Under the pieces are notes generated by a model. The model did no database searches, was not told where the DNA came from, and was given only the letters and a program-made list of their open reading frames with translations. This document shows, in pieces, positions 1 through 7,403 of a DNA stretch of 64,000 nucleotides (position 1 is the first letter of the stretch; each line of letters opens with the position of its first letter). The translations under genes were made by a program, and so were the position numbers. This stretch comes from Nocardia terrae (GTDB lineage Bacteria > Actinomycetota > Actinomycetes > Mycobacteriales > Mycobacteriaceae), in contig NZ_WRPP01000001.1 of NCBI RefSeq assembly GCF_009760405.1, positions 1,364,001 to 1,428,000 of the forward strand, in the 5' to 3' direction.

Positions 1-69
1 CGACCCGCGAATCGACAGATAATCGCGGGCCCGGCAACTCCCGTTAATCCGGCTGACCCAGCCGGGCGG

Positions 70-462
70 TCAGGACGATCGCTGGATGCGGAGGCGAGCC
101 TCGGGCCAGGACAGCGGAAGATCGGCGGCGGTCGCGCTGGAATCGACGAAGTGGGGGTTGCCGAGCCGACCGGCCATGTCCTTCAACATCTCCGCGTGCA
201 CCCCGCTGTGCACGAACACTTCCATGGCGTCCTTGTCGGACCAGGCGGACAGCGTCCAGAACGTCTTGGTGAACACCTTCGCGTCCAACGTGTATCCGGC
301 GCAGCCCGGCGCGGTCTTCAACTGGACGCGGATCTTCATGGTCCAGCGCAGGAAGCGGGGGATGTCCCGGTAGCGTTTCAGCGGCAGATTGCTGGTCAGC
401 ACGTGTAACTGGGCTCCGTCGGCGGGTGCGTAGACTCCGGCGGACCAGGGCAGAGCGGGCAT
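70..462 (-). CDS. Small monooxygenase-like / DUF3291-type protein
   Basis: This 130-residue protein has no signal peptide or membrane segment. The central stretch TLSAWSDKDAMEVFVHSG, with an aromatic-rich strand before it, resembles the ferredoxin-like fold of DUF3291 and antibiotic-biosynthesis-monooxygenase-like proteins. Such proteins are small cytoplasmic dimers, and many have no known substrate. The ATG at 462 has a GGAAGG ribosome-binding site just upstream, so the start is well supported. No neighbour suggests a pathway. The family call is from general pattern only; the coding call is firmer than the function. Confidence 0.7.
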   Translation of the reverse strand: MPALPWSAGVYAPADGAQLHVLTSNLPLKRYRDIPRFLRWTMKIRVQLKTAPGCAGYTLDAKVFTKTFWTLSAWSDKDAMEVFVHSGVHAEMLKDMAGRLGNPHFVDSSATAADLPLSWPEARLRIQRSS

Positions 463-483
463 CGACGGCCCCTTCCGATCGAC

Positions 484-687
484 GTGAGCGACCCCGGGCG
501 TCCGGACACGGTCGCCAAAGCATCAGAATACCCAGTGCCCGTAGACCTTTGGCCGGAATCGGCCCGCAGCGCTCACCGAACCCTGACCGGCACAGCGACC
601 CTCCGCGAGCTCGAGGTGACCGCGACCGTCGGGGAGCTGACCCTCCAACTCCCCGACGGCCCGATCGTCCTGCGCCGTACCCGCTGA
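484..687 (+). CDS. Short hypothetical protein
   Basis: A 67-residue GTG-started frame lies divergent to the DUF3291-like gene, 21 nt from its start. The product is soluble and not low-complexity; its C-terminal half (TATVGELTLQLPDGPIVL) reads like alternating beta strands. I recognise no family. There is no clear ribosome-binding site, and two promoters would have to overlap in the 21-nt gap, so it may be spurious. Confidence 0.35.
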   Translation: MSDPGRPDTVAKASEYPVPVDLWPESARSAHRTLTGTATLRELEVTATVGELTLQLPDGPIVLRRTR

Positions 688-736
688 GATTCGTTGTGCC
701 ACAGTGCCGTTTCCGGCACGGGTGGTCGACCGCCGG

Positions 737-1000
737 TCAGCGGCGGCCGGTTACCTTGCCGACGATGAAAAGCAGCAGGACCGCGCCGGCCAGGCAGGTG
801 AGGAAGCTGAAGATCAGGCCGCCGCCCTGGACGTCGACGCCGACCAGCTTCAGCAGGAATCCGCCCAGCAGGCCGCCGACCACGCCGACGACGATATTGA
901 GGATCACGCCCTGCTGGGCGTCGGTGCCCATGATCTTGCTGCCGATCCAACCGGCCAGGCCGCCGATGATGATCCAACCGAAAAAGCCGAGTGCGAGCAT
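737..1000 (-). CDS. GlsB/YeaQ/YmgE family stress-response membrane protein
   Basis: This 87-residue protein consists almost wholly of three hydrophobic helices. The first carries the family pattern GWIIIGGLAGWIGSKIMG, followed by a glycine-rich second helix (NIVVGVVGGLLGGF) and a third ending in a short basic tail. Length and layout are those of transglycosylase-associated GlsB/YeaQ/YmgE proteins of the cytoplasmic membrane. These are often induced by acid, osmotic or general stress; their biochemical role is unsettled. The upstream region on the minus strand (1001-1220) is free for a promoter. Confidence 0.88.
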   Translation of the reverse strand: MLALGFFGWIIIGGLAGWIGSKIMGTDAQQGVILNIVVGVVGGLLGGFLLKLVGVDVQGGGLIFSFLTCLAGAVLLLFIVGKVTGRR

Positions 1001-1220
1001 GGTGTCTCCTACCAGTCCGATACCGGTTATCGACGCCTATGGTCGCTCGTTCATCGGCGGGAATCGGACAATGACACGCCTTTCGGCCGAACCCGCGCAT
1101 TCCGGTGACCGATTCGCCGACTGATTCAGGTCGGTGCAGGTGAGGGTGGGCTTGTGATACCGATGATGGTCGGATCAAAAGGTCCGTCACGAAATCGCAT
1201 GTGAGGAATACAAGGTCACC

Positions 1221-1313
1221 ATGGGTGGAGTTCTCGGCGTTCTCTTCAATTTGTTCGGTCAGGCGGCCGGCCTGGCGAGTGCGGGATCCGCGTACGCGAA
1301 TACGCAGCACTAG
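1221..1313 (+). CDS. Candidate 30-residue small hydrophobic peptide
   Basis: An ATG frame of 30 codons with an AAGG ribosome-binding-like stretch 5 nt upstream. The peptide begins MGGVLGVLFNLFGQAAGLAS and ends in a small polar tail. The hydrophobic part would form one amphipathic helix with a Gly/Ala face. A hairpin at 1326-1349 follows directly, so the unit is compact. There is no recognisable family. It is too short for coding statistics and could be chance, but ribosome-binding site, frame and hairpin fit a real small gene. Confidence 0.4.
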   Translation: MGGVLGVLFNLFGQAAGLASAGSAYANTQH

Positions 1314-1325
1314 GGGGAGCTCTAC

Positions 1326-1349
1326 GTCGGCCCCTGGTCAGGGGCCGAC
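1326..1349. terminator. Hairpin between convergent genes
   Basis: Perfect 11-bp inverted repeat, GTCGGCCCCTG / CAGGGGCCGAC, with a 2-nt loop. It follows the 30-residue frame and overlaps the stop of the truncated kinase on the other strand. There is no U tract, so termination efficiency is uncertain. Confidence 0.5.
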
Positions 1350-2252
1350 GGTCGCATCCACCGCGGCGAGCCGCTCGGCGAGTGCGCGAATGTCCGCGGG
1401 GGAGTTCAGGGTGGTGCGGCGCAGGATCAGTTCGCGGCCGATGCGCAGGGCGTGACGGGCGGCGGTGGCGTCGGGGAGGGTGTCGAGGTCGGTGAGGTGG
1501 GCGAAGCCGATGATGCGGCGGATCAGTTCCGCGCCGGCGAAGCCGAGGGAGTCCTGCCAGACGCCGGTCAGGAAGCGGTCGAGGTAGCCGTCGTCGAAGA
1601 AGGTGTCGACGCGTCGCGGCCAGAGGCGGCGGAATTCGGATTCGAAAGCCGTCCAGGTGGATTCGAGTTGCATGCCGTGATCCCCGAGATCGCCGCGGGC
1701 GCGGGCGCGGGATTCGGCGGCGATCAGATTTCCCCAATACAGGCCGAGGTCGAATCCGATCGGGCCGACGAAAGAGAATTCGGGGTCGAAGACGCGCAAC
1801 ACCTCGGTGTCCTCACGGATACCGATCATGACGCTGCCGGTGTGCAGATCGCCGTGCAGTAATGCCTGGGCATGGGACATGAATCGATGGCGAAGGTCGG
1901 CGACTTCCGTGCGCAATTCGGCATCGGCGCGGAATTCGGCGGCGATATCGTCCAGGTCCGGATGCCAATGATTGTGTTCATGGTCGAGATACGGTTCGGA
2001 CAGCACCACATCCTCGGTGATCTTGCACAGCTCGGGATTCACCGATTCCGCGAGCAGCGCTTTACGTTCCGCCGAGGACAGGCCGAAATCACTGGTGGCG
2101 AACGACAGTCGGGCCACGAAGACGCCGATCGCCGTCGAGGCCGCCCCGCAACCGCCGCCCTCGTTGAGCACCGTCCGCAACACCCGCAGATCCGACAGAT
2201 CCTCCATGACCAGTACGTAGTTGGCCTCGTCATAGCCGTGGACGATGGGCAC
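1338..2252 (-). pseudogene. mtnK: N-terminally truncated S-methyl-5-thioribose kinase-like gene
   Basis: The 304-residue frame matches the C-terminal three quarters of MtnK-type kinases, which phosphorylate 5-methylthioribose in methionine salvage. The opening VLVMEDLSDLRVLR is the family's VMEDLSD region. LLHGDLHTGSVM holds the catalytic HGD aspartate, and VFDPEFSFVGPIGFDLG holds the metal-binding DPEF. MtnK is normally about 400 residues, so roughly the first 95, including the nucleotide-binding loop, are missing. The frame starts on a poor GTG about 160 nt from a permease remnant. Both ends meet at 2253-2415, which suggests one deletion. The catalytic half is intact, so decay may be recent. 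Confidence 0.75.
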
Positions 2253-2415
2253 CGTGCGGTGAGCTCGCTCGCGCCGGAGATCGTGGCCGTTGAGTCCGAC
2301 GCGTGCCGACGCGGAGGCGCGTGCCTACCCGGACTCAGCGTCGGCGCCGGAGTGGCGGCGTTCGCGGCGGTGCCGTCCGAGGTGACGGTGTTGCCCTGAT
2401 CGGTGGATTGGGTTG

Positions 2416-2931
2416 CGAGGCGCCCGCGGACACATCGCCCTGCCCGATCCGCGCGGCCAGGATCATGCCGCCCACCGAGGCCGGCAACCCCGACCGCACG
2501 TACGCCAGCGACCGGTAGGCCCCCACCCGAATCCCCGCCAGCCGAGCGGCTTTCGGGTTCGCGCCGATCGCGTACAGCATCCGGCCCCACCGGGTGCGGG
2601 CCAGGAAGATCCAGGCCAGGACCGTCAGCACTGCGAAGACCAGCACCGACACCGGGATCCCGAAGACATTGCCGCGATCGATGGCCAGGAAGCCGGAGGT
2701 GAACCGGCCCGGCGCGGTCGCCCCGCCCGACATCGTCATCCCCGGCGAAATCGACTGCCCGTCAACGAGAATCAGCTTCACGCCCTGAATCACGAACATG
2801 GTGCCCAGTGTGGCCAGCATGTCGGGCACTTTCAGCAACACGATCAGCGCGGCATTACCGAGCCCGGCCAGCGCGCCCACGACCAGCACCACCAGAACGG
2901 CGATCGCCCCGAACTTGACGGTCACGGTGGA
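2416..2931 (-). pseudogene. Fragment of a ribose-type ABC transporter permease
   Basis: About 170 residues of a BPD_transp_2 (RbsC-like) sugar permease. The fragment includes LLKVPDMLATLGTMFVIQG and the motif IGANPKAARLAGIRV, and breaks off after ARIGQGDVSAGAS. Full permeases have about 320 residues; the N-terminal helices and the last two or three are absent, and flanking residues in the same frame are arginine/proline-rich read-through. With the kinase remnant downstream on the same strand, it looks like the ruin of a sugar or methylthioribose uptake and salvage locus. Confidence 0.75.
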
Positions 2932-3180
2932 GGCGGTCGAACTGCCCGAGGTGCCATTGCTCGGACTGGAAGTGATCCACCCCGACCCCCGCATCGACCT
3001 CGGCTCGCCTGCGAGCGCTCGGTGTCGACCTCCCCGTCCGCGCCGGCAACCGGCCGACCCTCCTCGCCCGCATCGGCGACCCGGACAATCCGACCATCCT
3101 GCTCTGACCGCTCCCACACAGCGACCGGCCGAGCACGGCGTCTCCGGTGGCGTCCCACTGCGCCACCCTCCATCGAAAGG

Positions 3181-3256
3181 TGGTATGCCCGAAAGGATTC
3201 GAACCTTCGGCCTCCTGCTTCGTAGGCAGGCGCTCTCTCCGCTGAGCTACGGGCAC
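3181..3256 (-). tRNA. tRNA-Arg (anticodon ACG)
   Basis: On the minus strand the cloverleaf is complete. The acceptor GTGCCCG pairs with CGGGCAT. The D arm is GCTC...GAGC, the anticodon stem CCTGC/GCAGG with loop CTACGAA, and the T arm AGGTTCGAATCCT-like. The anticodon is ACG, read as ICG after deamination, for CGU/CGC/CGA. A genomic CCA follows the discriminator A. It lies 69 nt downstream of an odd second tRNA. Confidence 0.97.
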
Positions 3257-3325
3257 TCGAACCCCGCACGGATGTCGGCGCTGACATCTACTCGGCACTG
3301 AGGTGCGCGGGGTTGGATAGGTCGG

Positions 3326-3399
3326 TTCCCTCGGTGAGATTCGAACTCACACTTGACGCCACCTGAAGACGCCGCCTCTACCGATTGGGCTACGAGGGA
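3326..3399 (-). tRNA. Unusual short tRNA with anticodon CAG (Leu-type) in a class I body
   Basis: On the minus strand the acceptor is TCCCTCG/CGAGGGA, with a three-pair D stem GCC/GGC and an anticodon stem GCGTC/GGCGT that includes two G-U pairs. The loop is TTCAGGT, the variable loop only 5 nt (CAAGT), and the T arm GTGAG-TTCGAAT-CTCAC. CAG would read the leucine codon CUG. Bacterial tRNA-Leu is class II with a long variable arm and a G1-C72 pair. This one has neither, starts with U1-A72, and has no encoded CCA (CCG follows). It may be a decayed gene, a non-leucine tRNA or a special-purpose tRNA. Confidence 0.6.
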
Positions 3400-3421
3400 A
3401 TGGGGTACGGAAATATGAAGA

Positions 3422-3455
3422 GGGCCGCGCTCCGGTCGGATGTCGGAGGCGGCCC
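3422..3455 (-). terminator. Attenuator/terminator-like hairpin between a small ORF and the tRNA pair
   Basis: Read on the minus strand, GGGCCGC pairs with GCGGCCC, with an inner CTCCG/CGGAG helix. A T-rich run (TCTTCATATTT) follows. It sits 26 nt after the stop of a 27-residue frame and about 20 nt before the CAG tRNA. Confidence 0.55.
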
Positions 3456-3480
3456 TGGCGGGTCGGGGGTGCCGAGACCG

Positions 3481-3564
3481 CTAGGTGACGCTCCGAACGC
3501 CGAGACGGACGCGCAGAAGGCGGGCGAAGTCGAATGTGGAGGGGCGCTGGATCAGCACGGTCAC
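3481..3564 (-). CDS. Candidate 27-residue leader peptide upstream of the tRNA pair
   Basis: A GTG frame of 27 codons with an AAAGG ribosome-binding-like site 8-9 nt upstream and a TACCGT -10-like hexamer further up. The peptide is MTVLIQRPSTFDFARLLRVR followed by LGVRSVT. It contains five Arg codons (three CGC, CGT, CGG) and four Leu codons (two CTG, CTT, CTC), mostly in its second half. A terminator-like hairpin and then the two tRNA genes follow. The layout resembles a translation-attenuation leader, but no family is recognised and it may simply be a small ORF with its own terminator. Confidence 0.4.
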   Translation of the reverse strand: MTVLIQRPSTFDFARLLRVRLGVRSVT

Positions 3565-3684
3565 GGGGTCCGCCTTTCTGTCGTCGGGTTGCGATGTCGC
3601 ACAAACGGTAGCAATGCGGTCGGGCGGCAGTAAAACGATTTTCGGGGAAGGATCCCCGATCGGCGAATATCGGCTCGGGATGTT

Positions 3685-4209
3685 CTACGGCACAACGACT
3701 TCGGTGGAGGCGGGGAGGCTGGGGCGGTCGGTTCGGACGGTGAGGGAGACTCGGCCGGGGCCGGTTTCGGCGAGCACGATGGCTGGGGTCGAACGCTGGC
3801 CTGCGGGGATGAATTGAGTGACGGTGCCGGTTTGACCGGTGTCGAGGTTGCGCCAATCCACGACCGCGGTCACATCGCAGGCCAGCAGCTGCGGGCCCCA
3901 TTCGCCTACTGGGGAAAAGCCCTGGGTGATACGCAATACGACGGAGTGGGTGGCTCCGGGTGCCTCGGAGTACTGGTAGAGGGGGCCGTCGAACGCTGTG
4001 CCTCCGGTGGACAGCATCCCCACGCACACGCCGTTGCCCAGGGTGAATACCGGGTTGAGGTTGAAGTCGTTCTTCGCGCAGGTGCGCGGGCCGACATTCG
4101 ACCATCCGAGCTGGCAGGCGTCGCCCGGGTCGGCGGTGGCGGGCGCGGCGACCGCCAGCGCCGTGCCGATGAATGCGGCGGAGATCGCGGCTGGCAAAAC
4201 GCTTTTCAT
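3685..4209 (-). CDS. Secreted protein of unknown function
   Basis: A 174-residue protein with a Sec signal peptide: basic MKSVLP start, hydrophobic core, and cleavage expected after ATA in PATADPGDAC. The mature part has three cysteines (in GDACQLGW, PRTCAKND and LLACDVTAV) plus one in NGVCVGML, enough for two disulfides, and is rich in beta-prone segments such as GRVSLTVRTDRP. No enzymatic motif is visible. Small exported proteins of this type are common in Nocardia and mycobacteria. The ATG at 4209 is preceded by GGGGAG. It stands alone; function unknown. Confidence 0.85.
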   Translation of the reverse strand: MKSVLPAAISAAFIGTALAVAAPATADPGDACQLGWSNVGPRTCAKNDFNLNPVFTLGNGVCVGMLSTGGTAFDGPLYQYSEAPGATHSVVLRITQGFSPVGEWGPQLLACDVTAVVDWRNLDTGQTGTVTQFIPAGQRSTPAIVLAETGPGRVSLTVRTDRPSLPASTEVVVP

Positions 4210-4316
4210 CGTGCTCCCCTCATCGCGGACACTCGTTACCGGAAGTAACTGTCTCGATGGTAGCGAGCCGGATGCCGTCGGTGGTGAAACGGCGCGCCCT
4301 TATGCCATCGGACCCG

Positions 4317-5018
4317 TTACCACGGCAAGGGGCCCGAGGCGGCGAAATAGCCTCCGGTGGGGCCGTCCTGGGGGATCTGGGCCATGCGGACGATGATCTC
4401 GGCGCCCTGGTCGACGGTTTGGGTGCCGGTGTTGGCGTTGAGGTCGGTGGCGGTGTAGCCGGGTTCGACCGAGTTGATTCGCAGGTCGGGGAAGGCTTTC
4501 GCGTATTGGACGGTGACTCGGTTGAGGGCGGTCTTGGAGGAGGTGTAGGTGAGGCCGGGGTAGGTGTAGCCGACGGTGCCGGGGGTGGTGGCGCGGGTCA
4601 TGGATGCCAGGGAGCTGCTGACATTGACGATGACCGGGGCGGCGGATTTGCGCAGGAAGGGCAGGAAGGCGTGGATTACGCGGACTACGCCGAAGACATT
4701 GGTGTCGAAGACCGTTCGCATCATGTCGGCGGTGACGTCCGCCAGGTCCATGGTGCCGTTGCGCTCCAGGTCGATGCCCGCGTTGTTGATCAGGACGTCG
4801 AGTCCGCCCTCGGCGTCGATGAGTTCCGCGGCGGCGGTGACCGAGGCGTCGTCGGTCACGTCCAATTGCACGGCGCGCGCGCCGATCTGTGCGGCGGCGA
4901 GGCGGCCGCGCTCGAGGTCACGGCTGCCGAGGTAGACGGTGTGCCCGGCCTCGACGAGTTGGCGGGCGGATTCGAATCCGAGGCCCTTGTTGGCCCCTGT
5001 GATGAGTGTCGTTGTCAT
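4317..5018 (-). CDS. SDR-family NAD(P)-dependent oxidoreductase
   Basis: The 233-residue protein is a classical short-chain dehydrogenase. TLITGANKGLGFESARQL is the N-terminal TGxxxGxG cofactor loop, DVLINNAGID is the NNAG strand, and IVNVSSSLAS holds the catalytic serine. YPGLTYTSSKTALNRVT contains the YxxxK pair, and NSVEPGYTATDLN is the PG segment. The longer upstream frame was rejected because homology begins at MTTTLITGA. It is divergent from an XRE regulator with 77 nt between the starts, a common arrangement in actinobacteria in which the regulator controls the dehydrogenase. The substrate is unknown. Confidence 0.92.
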   Translation of the reverse strand: MTTTLITGANKGLGFESARQLVEAGHTVYLGSRDLERGRLAAAQIGARAVQLDVTDDASVTAAAELIDAEGGLDVLINNAGIDLERNGTMDLADVTADMMRTVFDTNVFGVVRVIHAFLPFLRKSAAPVIVNVSSSLASMTRATTPGTVGYTYPGLTYTSSKTALNRVTVQYAKAFPDLRINSVEPGYTATDLNANTGTQTVDQGAEIIVRMAQIPQDGPTGGYFAASGPLPW

Positions 5019-5095
5019 AACCTCACATTCGCAGCGTGCGCGAAGATCAACCAGCCCCCTCTTCTTCCTGGGACCGCCGATACCAGGCAGGCAGA

Positions 5096-5944
5096 ATGAA
5101 GCCCATGGGCACAGCGGAATTCGGAATAGCGGTTCGGCGCCGGCGCGATCAGGTCTCGCCCGACGCCGCCGGGTTGGCCGCGAACGGCGCGCGCCGCGCA
5201 CCCGGACTGCGCCGCGAGGAACTGGCCCTGCTCGCCGGAATCTCGGTCGACTACATCACCCGGCTCGAACAGGGCCGGGCCTCCAATCCCTCACCGCAGG
5301 TGGTCGAGTCGCTGGCCCGCGCCCTGCGGTCGACGCCCGAGGAACGCGCCCACCTGTATCGGCTGGCCGGGCTGGCCCTCCCCGAATCCGGCACGGTGCC
5401 GACCGTCATCCCGCCCGCGGTCCAGCGCATGGTCGAGCACCTGATCGGCATCCCGGTCGCGGTCTTCGACGCCTCCTGGACACTGCTGCAAGCCAATCCG
5501 GCCTGCGAGGCCATCCTGGGCGACACCACCGCCTGGCACGGCAACGCCCGCAATCGCGTCTGGCGGCACTTCGTCACCCCCGGCTCGGTGGGCCGCTACA
5601 CCCCCGACACTCTCGAATCCCTCGAAACCGCCCTGGTCTCCGACCTGCGCGCCGCCGGTACCCGCTACCCCGCCGATACCCGCCTACGCCAACTGATCAC
5701 CGATGTCCGCACCCACAGCCCCCGCTTCGCCGAACTCTGGGAATCCGGCGTCGTCTCCGGTCACGACACCACCATCAAAACCATCGACCACCCCACCGTC
5801 GGCCCGCTGACCCTCGACTGCGCCGTCCTCACCGTCGCGGGCCCCGACCTCCGAATCATGATCGACACAGCCGAACCGGGCAGCGAGGACGCTCAGCGCC
5901 TTTCCCTGCTGACCGCTCTCGACACCCACACCACGGTCGGTTAG
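5096..5944 (+). CDS. XRE/MmyB-type transcriptional regulator
   Basis: A 282-residue regulator. The N-terminal helix-turn-helix covers about residues 10-75 and contains RRAPGLRREELALLAGIS and YITRLEQGRASNPSPQV, the typical MmyB-type signature. The C-terminal ligand-binding domain carries the family pattern VAVFDASWTLLQANPACEAI near its start. Such proteins bind small hydrophobic ligands and usually control an adjacent dehydrogenase or hydrolase. ATG at 5096 was chosen over an upstream start because homology starts near MGTAEFG; ATG 5105 is also possible. It is divergent from the SDR gene, its likely target. Confidence 0.9.
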   Translation: MKPMGTAEFGIAVRRRRDQVSPDAAGLAANGARRAPGLRREELALLAGISVDYITRLEQGRASNPSPQVVESLARALRSTPEERAHLYRLAGLALPESGTVPTVIPPAVQRMVEHLIGIPVAVFDASWTLLQANPACEAILGDTTAWHGNARNRVWRHFVTPGSVGRYTPDTLESLETALVSDLRAAGTRYPADTRLRQLITDVRTHSPRFAELWESGVVSGHDTTIKTIDHPTVGPLTLDCAVLTVAGPDLRIMIDTAEPGSEDAQRLSLLTALDTHTTVG

Positions 5945-6129
5945 CGCGTTCCGAATTGCCCTGTGTGGCAATTCGCCGCGGAGCCTTACTGGTCACCGGC
6001 GCGGGAAGTCCCCTTTGTGGCGTGTTCTATGCCCTGTGGTTGCTCGGAGGGCGGATAGATTTGCTGTTCGGGCCCGGCGTGGGGTGGGGCCCGCCTAAAC
6101 GGTTGCGGGGGTGGGGGAGTTGCCGGTGG

Positions 6130-7089
6130 TCATCGGCTCGGGCGCTTGCGTTCGCGCAGGACGTGGGAACGCAGGCGGGAGATGCCTTTGACTCGCACGC
6201 TGCGCAGGTGGCGGAGGGTGAAGTCGTTGTCGTTTTCCAGCGCCGCGGCGGCTCCGTCGTCGAGCAGCACCGTTCCGGGGCGGGCGATGCCGGTCAGGCG
6301 GGCGGCCACATTGACCACCGTGCCGTAGAGGTCGCCGAAGCGGGTGAGCACCGGGCCGTAGGCCATGCCGATCCGGATCTGCGGCATGTCCGGGATCGAT
6401 TGCGCCGCACGGGTGATCGCGACATGCATGGCCAGTGCGATGCGCGCGCCGTCGTGGGCGTTCTCGGCGGCGAACATCACCTCGTCGCCGACGTTCTTGA
6501 TCACCCAGCCGCCGTGGTCGGTGATCGCCTCGGTGGTGGTGGTCTCGAAGGCGTCGAGCAGGTCGGTCAGCTCGTCGAGGTCGAGGTGACGCGACAGGCG
6601 CGTGTAGCCGACCATGTCGGCGAAACCGACGAGCAATTGCCTTGTGGTGCCGTCGGATTCGGTCGAGCGCCCCAGCGCCGCGGCCAGATGCCGCCGCCAG
6701 GCGTACTCCTGCAGCCCGGTGAGCACCTCGATGGTGTGGTCGGTGGCCGCGCGGTTGGGCCGGATCAGATCCGCCTGCCATTCGGCCAGCCGCGCCATCG
6801 CCTGCCCGAGCGTGCGCGCCGCCGCGATCTGGCTCGGCTCACCGGCCCCCGCGATCGGATCCAGCGCCGTGAAGGCCCGCACCGCGGCGATGTCGGCGTC
6901 GGTGAAGGCCACGTCGTCATCACTGGCCGCGGCCGGAAAACCCAACGCCACCCACAACTTCCGGGCCCGCTCGACGGGTACCCCGGACAACTCGGCCACC
7001 TGTGTGCGGGTGTACCGCCGCGGCCCGCCCAGCAACGACTCTTCGACGCCCGCGCCGACCACCTCGGCCCGTTCCCCGGATTCGATCAT
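6130..7089 (-). CDS. Class III adenylate/guanylate cyclase with N-terminal regulatory domain
   Basis: A 319-residue soluble protein. Residues about 20-140 form a helical regulatory domain starting YTRTQVAELSGVPVERARKL, like the pH-responsive domain of mycobacterial Rv1264/Rv2212-type cyclases. The catalytic domain keeps the metal aspartates (GFADMVGYTRLS and NVGDEVMF), a lysine in WVIKNVGDE, and the NVAARL Asn/Arg pair. An active ATP-to-cAMP enzyme is therefore likely. ATG 7089 was preferred to 7137, whose extra 16 residues look non-coding. It is convergent with the XRE gene. A 7-bp inverted repeat (CGGGCCC/GGGCCCG, 6069-6093) lies between them. Confidence 0.9.
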   Translation of the reverse strand: MIESGERAEVVGAGVEESLLGGPRRYTRTQVAELSGVPVERARKLWVALGFPAAASDDDVAFTDADIAAVRAFTALDPIAGAGEPSQIAAARTLGQAMARLAEWQADLIRPNRAATDHTIEVLTGLQEYAWRRHLAAALGRSTESDGTTRQLLVGFADMVGYTRLSRHLDLDELTDLLDAFETTTTEAITDHGGWVIKNVGDEVMFAAENAHDGARIALAMHVAITRAAQSIPDMPQIRIGMAYGPVLTRFGDLYGTVVNVAARLTGIARPGTVLLDDGAAAALENDNDFTLRHLRSVRVKGISRLRSHVLRERKRPSR

Positions 7090-7149
7090 CGCGCCAGTAC
7101 AGCACGCGGGCCGGTCGATCGAACAGGCCGAGTTCACACAGAGTTGGCT

Positions 7150-7335
7150 GAGACAACAGCGGACGTCCGCTGTCGGAGGGCAAGACCGCCGCCCAGCTCG
7201 GCGCGCTCACCGCCTGGAACGCCGGAAACCCCGCCACCGAAGGGCGAATTCGCCAAACTGTGCAAGCCCTACTCCGACGCCGAGCCGGGCAAGCTCGCCT
7301 ACGCGATCGAATACCGCCGCCACAACGGCCTGTGA
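7150..7335 (+). pseudogene. Possible frameshifted gene remnant
   Basis: One frame reads GKTAAQLGALTAWNAGNPAT and, after a frame change near 7240, another reads EFAKLCKPYSDAEPGKLAYA to a TGA at 7335. Both halves have helix-like composition unlike the Arg/Pro-rich shadows nearby, so they may be pieces of one small decayed gene. I recognise no family. The whole cyclase-to-7404 gap (7090-7403) otherwise shows only the divergent promoter space. Confidence 0.25.
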
Positions 7336-7403
7336 CCCGCACGCCGTCCGGGCCCGGCGCCGCGCCCGGACGGCTCCCGGTCTCGTGCAGGTAGGTTCGG
7401 GGC

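Noticed and set aside
5096..5104. Choice between ATG 5096 and ATG 5105 for the XRE gene
   Set aside because: Both fit; no ribosome-binding site separates them, so 5096 was kept without claiming precision.
6069..6093. CGGGCCC/GGGCCCG repeat between XRE and cyclase genes
   Set aside because: Short and without a U tract; possible bidirectional terminator but not called as a separate feature.
4939..7335. 798-residue frame across the XRE and cyclase genes
   Set aside because: Arg/Pro-rich translation with no domain pattern; it runs over the XRE regulator in another frame and antisense to the cyclase. A typical high-G+C shadow.
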